Shown here in pieces: positions 1-5,568 of a stretch of 5,752 nt of DNA; the stretch's first letter is position 1, and each line of letters begins with the position of its first letter. The notes below the pieces were generated by a model. The model did no database searches, was not told the origin of the DNA, and saw only the letters and a list, made by a program, of their open reading frames with translations. A program made the position numbers and the translations under genes. Source of the DNA: Blastocatellia bacterium (GTDB taxonomy: Bacteria > Acidobacteriota > Blastocatellia > Chloracidobacteriales > JADJPF01). The stretch spans positions 20,063 to 25,814 of the forward strand of contig JAEUQL010000001.1 of the NCBI GenBank assembly GCA_016789295.1. The letters are read 5' to 3'.

Positions 1-510
1 GGCTATTCACCTTTTCGAGAGATAGACAGTTATATAAAAATGGGATCGATATATGCAGAAAGAGCAGAGCTAACTGAAGCACTGAAAAGCTTTAATCAAG
101 CATTGGATCTCAGTAGACCTGGAGACTATAGTGAAGGTGAGTGGCGTGCGTTGCTTGGAGTAGCTCGCTGCCATTTCAAGCTTGGCTGTAAAGAGACATC
201 TCTAACACTGCTTCTAAAAGCAGCAGAGATACTGAAATCTATATCGAGTGCACCTCTAATTGGTGAAGATCAGACTTTGAGGATGAAGGAGCGTGAAAGC
301 CTTTTTGAGATGATAAGGGATCTGGAGAAAGACTATGTTTTGTCCTGTAAAAAAAGGGTGAAAGAGCAGCTTTTTAATGAAGAAATGGAAGTTCTAGATA
401 TACTTGTTGAACAAGGAGAGAATCGTCTAGCTCAAGATGTTGCAGAGTCTCTCAGCAAGCAATTTCCAGATAACAAAGCATTGGCTGAGAAACTCTTAAA
501 CGTTAAATAG
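1..510 (+). CDS. TPR-repeat protein, C-terminal part (5' end outside window)
   Basis: The reading frame is open from the first base and ends at TAG (508-510), giving 169 visible residues. The first Met, at base 40, lies inside a repeat, so it is not a credible start and the gene must begin upstream of the window. Visible residues 9-40 read as a tetratricopeptide repeat: 'YIKMGSIYAERAELTEALKS' followed by FNQALDL, with the small and aromatic residues at the usual W-LG-Y-A-F-A-P spacing. Residues 48-80 (WRALLGVARCHFKLG...AAEIL) fit a second repeat, and residues 127-166 (LVEQGE...A...L.KQFPDN) a weaker third. A charged helical stretch, about 94-126, separates them. TPRs mediate protein-protein contacts, and nothing visible indicates catalysis. 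It could be the tail of another TPR-bearing kinase like the one at 2585-5533, or a free-standing adaptor; the sequence does not decide. It converges on the Sco gene with three bases between the stop codons. Confidence 0.8.
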   Translation, partial: GYSPFREIDSYIKMGSIYAERAELTEALKSFNQALDLSRPGDYSEGEWRALLGVARCHFKLGCKETSLTLLLKAAEILKSISSAPLIGEDQTLRMKERESLFEMIRDLEKDYVLSCKKRVKEQLFNEEMEVLDILVEQGENRLAQDVAESLSKQFPDNKALAEKLLNVK

Positions 511-515
511 TTTCT
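488..515. terminator. Small inverted repeat over both stop codons
   Basis: AGAAACT (488-494) is the exact reverse complement of AGTTTCT (509-515), enclosing a 14-base AT-rich loop. It spans the stop codon of the TPR gene and the first bases of the Sco stop codon. There is no clear T-tract on either strand, so it is a poor intrinsic terminator. It is listed because the convergent genes leave no other room for a 3' signal. Confidence 0.2.
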
Positions 516-1623
516 ACTGTTGCTTGGAAAAATAGTCCTTCAACTCTAGCATTACTTCATCAGACTTCCATTTATTACCATTGTAGAGCTTGATAAGTTT
601 TCCATCTGGTGATATCAAAGCAGTTCTCAAAGAATGGTTTATCTGTCCTTCTCCTGGCCAGTATTGAAGACCGAAAAAAGAGGTAATGGCTTCTATTTCT
701 TTTTCTGTTCCAGACGCAAATTCCCAATGACTGAACTTTTCTTTCTCAAACTCATCTATAAAATTTGCTCCATATTCGCTCAAAACTTTAGGTGTATCAA
801 AATTGCTGTCAAAGCTGACACTGAGGAGATGGACTTTTTCATAGAGTTGAACATCTTTTTTGAGAGTTTTTTGTATTTCTTTGAAGTTTCGATTCATTAA
901 AGGACAATAGTCTGGAAGCGGGCAACGAGTGTAAATAAAAGTTAATATTAGTGCTTTACCACTGTAGTTTTTCAAATTTATTTTTTTGCCATCTTGATTT
1001 ACCAGTTTAAAATCTGGTATCACTTCGCCTGATTTTGGAATAGTTATTACTGGAGCTTTTATATCTCCACCTTCTTTTCTTACTACTAGATCTTCAAGCC
1101 ACGTTCTACCATGCCTTATTACCATTGTTGCTGTTATCTCATCGCCAGGCTTAAGTACTTTGTATGCCCACTCTTCTCGTAATTCAAAGGGCATTATCAT
1201 CGCTTTCATAAAACCTGGAATCTCTTCGTGTGACACAGTTACTTCTTTTTTTGATTGATCAATTGAGACAATCTTACCTTTCAGATCATAACGCTGCCCA
1301 GTTGCAGTTGGATTACCTTCTATATCAGAACTAATAACTAAATTTTCAAGAAAAGTTCTCTTTCCTTTAACTACTAATGTAGCTGATATACTATCTCCAG
1401 ATTTTAGTGCTTGGAATGCCCAATCTTCCTTGATTTCAAAAGGTGTTGTGGCCGCTTCTTTATAGCCAGAGATCTTCTCATGGTTGACTTCAACCAGTTT
1501 TTGGGACTGATTGATTGAGACTACTTTACCCTTAAAGTCGAATCGCTGTTCTGGACTGTTGTCTATGCAAGAGTTCATCAGCAGTGAAAGAACTATTATA
1601 AAGACCGAAATTAGACGTAACAT
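514..1623 (-). CDS. Sco1/SenC-family lipoprotein with two N-terminal CusF-like copper-binding domains
   Basis: A predicted lipoprotein of 369 residues. A hydrophobic signal peptide (about 3-18) ends in L-M-N-S-C with lipidation at Cys19; the -3 Met makes the lipobox slightly atypical. Two CusF-like beta-barrel domains follow (about 29-100 and 113-184). The second carries H132 and the GFMKAMIMPF methionines (M139, M142, M144). The first keeps H48 but has no methionine in that loop. Residues about 200-369 are a Sco/SenC thioredoxin fold with C234 and C240 (CPLPDYC), the SFDSNFDTP segment (270-278) and the conserved His at 330 (NHSLRTALISPDG). Sco proteins bind copper through the two Cys and the His, and deliver it to the CuA site of cytochrome c oxidase or act as thiol reductants. 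CusF-type domains bind Cu(I) through His, Trp and Met. The start is supported by GGAGA (bases 1631-1635 on the plus strand), seven bases before the ATG. No oxidase gene is in the window, so the physiological partner is unknown. Confidence 0.9.
   Translation of the reverse strand: MLRLISVFIIVLSLLMNSCIDNSPEQRFDFKGKVVSINQSQKLVEVNHEKISGYKEAATTPFEIKEDWAFQALKSGDSISATLVVKGKRTFLENLVISSDIEGNPTATGQRYDLKGKIVSIDQSKKEVTVSHEEIPGFMKAMIMPFELREEWAYKVLKPGDEITATMVIRHGRTWLEDLVVRKEGGDIKAPVITIPKSGEVIPDFKLVNQDGKKINLKNYSGKALILTFIYTRCPLPDYCPLMNRNFKEIQKTLKKDVQLYEKVHLLSVSFDSNFDTPKVLSEYGANFIDEFEKEKFSHWEFASGTEKEIEAITSFFGLQYWPGEGQINHSLRTALISPDGKLIKLYNGNKWKSDEVMLELKDYFSKQQ
1075..1539 (-). repeat. Tandem duplication of the CusF-like domain within the Sco gene
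   Basis: Residues 29-96 and 113-180 of the Sco-type protein align without a gap at a constant offset of 84 residues; by hand I count 37 identities in 68 positions. Shared landmarks are KGK.VSI.QS, the His (48/132), PFE...E.WA, LK.GD.I.AT and RT.LE.LV. The divergence shows an old internal duplication. The metal-ligand loop differs sharply: GYKEAATTPF in copy 1 against GFMKAMIMPF in copy 2. Confidence 0.85.
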
Positions 1624-1670
1624 TTAATCTTCTCCATCAGATATGACAACGTTTACTAGGTTCTGTTTGG

Positions 1671-1700
1671 AGTTTAAGAAGATGAAACAGATGTTGTAAA
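1671..1700 (-). promoter_or_regulatory. Candidate promoter for the Sco lipoprotein gene
   Basis: On the minus strand TTTACA (complement of 1695-1700) matches the -35 consensus at five of six positions. It is followed after 18 bases by TAAACT (complement of 1671-1676), which matches the -10 at four of six. Transcription would begin near 1664 and give a leader of about 40 bases. In AT-rich DNA such matches arise by chance, and the housekeeping consensus of this organism is unknown. Confidence 0.25.
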
Positions 1701-1721
1701 TCGCTCTCTGCCTTTTATAAC
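1694..1721 (+). promoter_or_regulatory. Candidate promoter for the unknown gene at 1857
   Basis: TTGTAA (1694-1699, four of six to the -35 consensus) and TATAAC (1716-1721, five of six to the -10) are separated by 16 bases. Transcription would begin near 1728, giving a leader of about 130 bases that includes the hairpin at 1785-1811. Its -35 element overlaps that of the candidate minus-strand promoter. Confidence 0.35.
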
Positions 1722-1765
1722 GAGTTTCTGACTTCTACTTGTAGTTGCTGGTTAGATAGGCTACT

Positions 1766-1779
1766 GTAGCTGCAGTTAC
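1766..1779. promoter_or_regulatory. Near-perfect 14-base palindrome, possible operator or leader stem
   Basis: GTAGCTGCAGTTAC reads the same on both strands except for one symmetric pair (G at 1769 opposite T at 1776), with CTGCAG at its centre. It lies between the candidate plus-strand promoter and the terminator-like hairpin. A related but non-palindromic TTGTAGTTGCTG sits upstream (1739-1750). It could be a protein-binding dyad or simply chance. Confidence 0.25.
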
Positions 1780-1784
1780 GGGTT

Positions 1785-1815
1785 AAAGAGTCGTTTTTCA
1801 GACGACTTTTTCTAA
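1785..1815 (+). terminator. Intrinsic-terminator-like hairpin in the leader of the unknown gene
   Basis: AAAGAGTCGT (1785-1794) pairs with ACGACTTTTT (1802-1811) over ten positions with one G-U pair, around a seven-base loop (1795-1801). The 3' arm runs directly into TTTTTCT. The G-U pair becomes a mismatch on the other strand, so the structure favours plus-strand transcription. No plus-strand gene ends before it: the Sco gene at 514-1623 is on the other strand. It lies 46 bases before the ATG at 1857, so it would act on a leader transcript, or close a short RNA of roughly 85 bases starting near 1728. A weaker competing stem is possible between TTTTTC (1807-1812) and GAAAAA (1823-1828). Blocking antisense read-through is an alternative role. 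Confidence 0.5.
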
Positions 1816-1856
1816 TCTGCTTGAAAAAAAATAGATGTTTGTAGGGAGATGACATA

Positions 1857-2588
1857 ATGGGTTGGTTAAAACTAGTTATTGAGGGTCTTTCTTGTCTGTT
1901 TTTGGAGTCTGGTGTGACTGGTCAATCAATGGTTGGATGGATAGAGGTTAAAAATCATGACAGATGGATTGAAGTTGTTGATCTAAACTGTGTTACAGAA
2001 AATCAGTTTTTTGCAGAAACAGGTGAAATTTTCTATTTTGATATTTCTGGATCTTTGTCTCCAGGAAATATACCTGATGACAGTAGGGACTATATTCTTC
2101 ATCTGGATCATCTTTTCGAGAATCATTATGGAACTCTAATGCAGAAAGATACTTCAAAATTGGTCAACCGTATCTATTTGCCACAAGTCTATAACAGGAA
2201 CTTTTCTATCTATGAAGCTTCCAAAATATTAGCTAATGTTGAATCTTACAGTCAATTTGAGATAAAGCCCTATGTTTATAAAAAAGACGTTTTAGTCTCA
2301 AATTCTTTTGGAGTCAATTTTGAAGACTGTAGCGGGAAATTATTGTCAAGTTTGAAAGATGGTATTTATGAATTTGACCCAAATAAGAACTATTTAGTTA
2401 CTGTCAGAAATGTCTGTCCATGCTCAGAGTGGAATGGTGTTGACATGTTGTATGGGGAAGATTTCAAAGATGGGCTTCTTGTAGTTAATCCACCACAAGA
2501 GCCGATTATTGTAGTTCCTGCTACCAGTACTATTAAAGATACACCCATAGCTTACTGTGCACCTCCAGTAGTTCTTCAATCAACCTAG
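1857..2588 (+). CDS. Uncharacterised 243-residue protein
   Basis: I do not recognise a family. The start is well supported: AGGGAG (1843-1848) lies eight bases before the ATG, and the protein ends at TAG (2586-2588). The N-terminus (WLKLVIEGLSCLFLE) is only mildly hydrophobic and is not a convincing signal peptide or membrane segment, so I infer a soluble cytoplasmic protein. The sequence alternates hydrophobic and polar residues in many short stretches (GWIEVKNHDRWIEVVDLN, 27-44; IYEFDP...YLVTVRNV, 170-186), suggesting mostly beta structure. Six cysteines are present (C13, C45, C158, C187, C189, C234), with a CPC motif at 187-189 (NVCPCSEWNG). About 211-243 is a proline- and valine-rich tail, probably extended or disordered. 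It diverges from the Sco gene across a 233-base region with a terminator-like hairpin in its leader, and its stop codon overlaps the convergent kinase gene. That the gene is real rests on a clean 732-base frame with a good ribosome-binding site. Confidence 0.75.
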   Translation: MGWLKLVIEGLSCLFLESGVTGQSMVGWIEVKNHDRWIEVVDLNCVTENQFFAETGEIFYFDISGSLSPGNIPDDSRDYILHLDHLFENHYGTLMQKDTSKLVNRIYLPQVYNRNFSIYEASKILANVESYSQFEIKPYVYKKDVLVSNSFGVNFEDCSGKLLSSLKDGIYEFDPNKNYLVTVRNVCPCSEWNGVDMLYGEDFKDGLLVVNPPQEPIIVVPATSTIKDTPIAYCAPPVVLQST

Positions 2589-5533
2589 TTTGAACTATAA
2601 AGTTTAAGGTTTTTCTGTAAAAGTCTTAAACTTTTCTCTTTCTCTAGGTTGTTCTGAAAAGGTAGTAAATTAATAAATTGTCTAGCTACTTGACCAGCAG
2701 ACTTTAGGTCTCCCTTGCGAGCGTATATGTTGGCGAGTATATAAAGGACAGAGATATCTTGTTCTTTAGAAAGAAGGTTAGCATTTTGAGCAAGTTCGAC
2801 CGCTTTTCCTATGTCTTGCTTATCATCTAATGGCAAAGTCGCTAAAAGCCAAGCATATTCTGCAATAGCAATGTTAGAAATAGTTTTTTGAGCTATTTTT
2901 CTATCAAAATTTGTAGATAACTCTTCTAGAAGTTTGTATAACTCAGCCTTATTACCTTGCTCTATCAGAACTTTTGTTAAAAGGCTTAAATTTTGGAAAT
3001 ATTCAAATACCAGTAACTGATTTATTACATTTATTTGTATTAAGTCTTTGTTAAGTAAAAAAGCTTTTTTTGCATAATCAAGGGCTTTTTTTAAAGTGGT
3101 TTTTTTGAGATAAACATCAGCTAGAATTCGATATGTTTTTGCCAAAGAGATTAGATATATATTACTTTGAGGATTACTTGTTATTAGCTGTTTATACAAC
3201 TGCTCAGCTTTCTTTAGGTTTCTTACAGCAGTTGTTGAGTTACGATTTTGTGACTCTGCTTGGCCTATCAACAAATAGGTATCTGCAAGGCGACTAAGTG
3301 GATCTATATTTTGTGTATCTTCAACACTTAGCTGTTCAAAAAAACTTCTTGTCTGTTCAAGAAGTTTTAGAGCTTTTGTAGTATCCCCATACTTTACTAA
3401 GGCTGTTGCATTAATAAGCAGACAACCAGCCATCTCGCGTTTGGCTAGTAAGCTGTTGGGTTCTTTCCGTAAGTTCTTTTCCGAAATTTCAATAAGACGT
3501 CGGTTGTAAATGAATGCTTCTTCAAAACAGATTTTTGACCAAGTGCTTTCTCTAGTCCTATTTACTTCTATACTTCCAATCTCTATCCAAATATCACTTA
3601 AAGTGACATAGCTATTTGCTAAAGATAATATATGCTTACTATTAGGTTCAACTTGCCAAAGTTTTTCTCTGATTTCTAAAGACTTTTTGTAAAAAGTTAA
3701 AGCTGCGTATAGATTACTACTATTTTTCTGATAAAGTCCGATAGAAGAATAACAGTGAGATAGCAATCGTTGATACTCTCTGTTTTCAGATTCTGTATGT
3801 AGAAGTTCTTCAAAAATTTCTTGTGATTGCTTAAAATATTGACCTGCTTGAGGAGTCCCATTATAACCTAATAATTCACCTACTCTACTAAATGTTATAG
3901 CAAGTTCTCTACGACTGTTTTTATCGATTTTATTATTTGCTATCACTTGCTGGAAAAGTTTTATCGATTTGTTGTAGCTTTTTAGTGCTTCTTCTGGTTT
4001 ACCCAAATTGGCTACAGTCGCTCTTCCTTGAATATCTCCGACTGTGCGATACGAGATAGCAAGCTCTACTTTTAATGAATCATCTTGACTAAGCTCTTGA
4101 CTGAGCTGGTCAAAGCGATTAATAGCTTCATTGATCAAATCTATTCTAGCGGCAGTTGAGCCGGGAAGTTTTTTCATCTCTTCCTGAAATTTGAGCATTT
4201 TATTTGCTATTTCTCTAACCTCTTTGGTTCTCATTATAGAAACTTGGCGTTGTTTTTCGGCTTGTTTTGTCTGCCAAAATGCTAGAGAAAGTCCAACAGT
4301 TAGAGATGCAATCACTAGTAACGATGATACAACTTGAATTTTACGACGTTTAATAAATTTGATTACTCTGTATCTGAGTGTGGGTCTGTGTGCAGATACT
4401 GGTAGACCTTGTAAATAGCGTTCTATATCTTTGACAAAATTTTCAACTGAGCTGTAGCGTCTTTCAGGTTCTTTACATAGTGTCAAAAGAATTATGTTGT
4501 CAAGATCTCCAGAGAGTTTTCGAAGCAAAATCTTTTCAGATTTTTTAGTGATGTTATCATTATTTTTTATGTGTTTGATACTTTCACTAGGTTTGATAGG
4601 CTCTAATTCACAAATGGCATGTTGGAGTTCTTCTAAAGTAGTAGACTGTAACTGGTAGGGAAAAGTTCCTGTCAGCAGCTTGTAGAGTAGAACTCCGAGG
4701 GAATATATATCTGATGCAGTAGTGATTCGTTCACCGCGTACTTGTTCTGGGCTTGCATACATTGGCGTCAAAATGCGCTCTTCAGGAGATGTTAAGGATT
4801 GTTGCAATAAGGTACTAGTTTCTGGTCGCAAAACTTTGGCTATCCCAAAGTCTAAAAGTTTTGGTATTCCATCTTCACTAACCAAGATATTACTTGGCTT
4901 TATATCACGGTGCACTATCAGGTTCTGGTGGGCATATTGAACAGCTAAACATACCTTGCAAAAAAGCTGTAGAATTTGGTTTATAGATAAGACTTTTTCA
5001 ATGCAGTAGTTGTCTATGGGCTGGCCACTTACAAACTCCATTACAAAATAAGGAAGGCCATCATCCGTTACCCCGATATCATAAAGATGTGCAATATAAG
5101 GACTATCTAATTCTGCTAGAATCTTATATTCTGCTTTGAACCTAGCTACTACAGCGTCTGTATCTAAGCCTCGTTTTAAAATCTTTATAGCTAAAGGTTT
5201 ACCGTGGAGATTTTCACGTTGTGCTTCGTAAACTATTCCCATGCCACCTTGGCCGACTTCACGTACAATTCGATACTTACCGACTAAACTCCCAACACCT
5301 CTACTATCTTTTTGGGTAAAAGCTTTCAAGCCGATTTCAAATAGAGGAGTTTGGTCAAGTAGTCCTGCAGAACGAAAATGTGCGTCTATAAGTGCTTCTA
5401 GTTCACGCCGTAGAATCAGGTCTTCACCACACTGTTTCGCTAGCCAGTTTTCTATCTGATCAAAATCGGATCTATCAAGCTCAATAGCTTGTAGAAAAAG
5501 CTCTGTAAGTTTTTGGTGTCTTACTCTATCCAT
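2585..5533 (-). CDS. Membrane Ser/Thr protein kinase with C-terminal TPR sensor region
   Basis: A Hanks-type kinase of 982 residues. Residues 1-75 form a helical N-terminal region (LTELFLQAIEL...LRRELEALIDAH) typical of ECF-linked kinases. The kinase domain (about 86-373) is complete: glycine loop GQGGMG (94-99), K117 in AIK, E135, HRD (208-210) with N215, DFG (228-230), SPE (261-263), D275 and R359. The activation loop between DFG and SPE is rich in Ser/Thr, suiting autophosphorylation. A basic stretch (KFIKRRK, 392-398) precedes one membrane segment (about 400-419), which puts the kinase in the cytoplasm and residues 421-982 outside. That outer part is helical with degenerate TPR units, for example 588-623, 745-783, 795-830 and 927-955, and probably binds a partner or ligand. 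The ATG is the only good start, since no other Met occurs before residue 98 and the upstream frame has no usable start codon. However, it has no clear Shine-Dalgarno. It follows the sigma gene by 35 bases, so co-transcription and regulation of that sigma factor are likely. Confidence 0.93.
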   Translation of the reverse strand: MDRVRHQKLTELFLQAIELDRSDFDQIENWLAKQCGEDLILRRELEALIDAHFRSAGLLDQTPLFEIGLKAFTQKDSRGVGSLVGKYRIVREVGQGGMGIVYEAQRENLHGKPLAIKILKRGLDTDAVVARFKAEYKILAELDSPYIAHLYDIGVTDDGLPYFVMEFVSGQPIDNYCIEKVLSINQILQLFCKVCLAVQYAHQNLIVHRDIKPSNILVSEDGIPKLLDFGIAKVLRPETSTLLQQSLTSPEERILTPMYASPEQVRGERITTASDIYSLGVLLYKLLTGTFPYQLQSTTLEELQHAICELEPIKPSESIKHIKNNDNITKKSEKILLRKLSGDLDNIILLTLCKEPERRYSSVENFVKDIERYLQGLPVSAHRPTLRYRVIKFIKRRKIQVVSSLLVIASLTVGLSLAFWQTKQAEKQRQVSIMRTKEVREIANKMLKFQEEMKKLPGSTAARIDLINEAINRFDQLSQELSQDDSLKVELAISYRTVGDIQGRATVANLGKPEEALKSYNKSIKLFQQVIANNKIDKNSRRELAITFSRVGELLGYNGTPQAGQYFKQSQEIFEELLHTESENREYQRLLSHCYSSIGLYQKNSSNLYAALTFYKKSLEIREKLWQVEPNSKHILSLANSYVTLSDIWIEIGSIEVNRTRESTWSKICFEEAFIYNRRLIEISEKNLRKEPNSLLAKREMAGCLLINATALVKYGDTTKALKLLEQTRSFFEQLSVEDTQNIDPLSRLADTYLLIGQAESQNRNSTTAVRNLKKAEQLYKQLITSNPQSNIYLISLAKTYRILADVYLKKTTLKKALDYAKKAFLLNKDLIQINVINQLLVFEYFQNLSLLTKVLIEQGNKAELYKLLEELSTNFDRKIAQKTISNIAIAEYAWLLATLPLDDKQDIGKAVELAQNANLLSKEQDISVLYILANIYARKGDLKSAGQVARQFINLLPFQNNLEKEKSLRLLQKNLKLYSSN
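2599..2640 (+). terminator. Candidate terminator of the unknown gene, inside the 3' end of the kinase gene
   Basis: AAAGTTTAAG (2599-2608) and CTTAAACTTT (2625-2634) are a perfect ten-base inverted repeat. In plus-strand RNA the stem extends through two G-U and four A-U pairs to 16 pairs closed by the loop CTGT (2615-2618), and is followed by the pyrimidine-rich TTCTCTTTCTC. It begins ten bases after the stop codon at 2588. The two G-U pairs would be mismatches in minus-strand RNA, so it favours the plus-strand gene. The stem has few G-C pairs, so it may be weak. Confidence 0.4.
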
Positions 5534-5568
5534 AAGACAATCTATTTTAAGGGTTTTTGCACATTCTA

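Noticed and set aside
634..900. Plus-strand open frame of 88 codons
   Set aside because: It lies wholly antisense to the Sco domain, whose motifs are unmistakable, and its Phe-rich product and lack of a ribosome-binding site mark it as a shadow.
1682..1699. Five-codon frame MKQML as a leader peptide
   Set aside because: It overlaps the candidate -35 element and lies upstream of the predicted transcription start, so it would not be on the leader RNA.
1741..1790. Stretch with small inverted repeats that might be a tRNA or known riboswitch
   Set aside because: No cloverleaf arms, no T-loop GGTTCRA-type motif and no riboswitch core that I recognise.
1835..1852. Mini-frame MFVGR overlapping the ribosome-binding site of the gene at 1857, and a two-codon ATG-ACA-TAA at 1849-1857
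   Set aside because: Neither has a ribosome-binding site at usable distance; in AT-rich leaders such tiny frames are expected by chance.
4722..4940. Plus-strand open frame of 72 codons
   Set aside because: Antisense to the kinase activation loop and catalytic loop; no family features.
5241..5459. Plus-strand open frame of 72 codons
   Set aside because: Antisense to the kinase N-terminus and glycine loop; Ser/Arg-rich product of the kind produced by opposite-strand reading.
2585..5533. Kinase as a possible pseudokinase
   Set aside because: The glycine loop, Lys117, Glu135, HRD, Asn215, DFG and the conserved Asp275 and Arg359 are all present.
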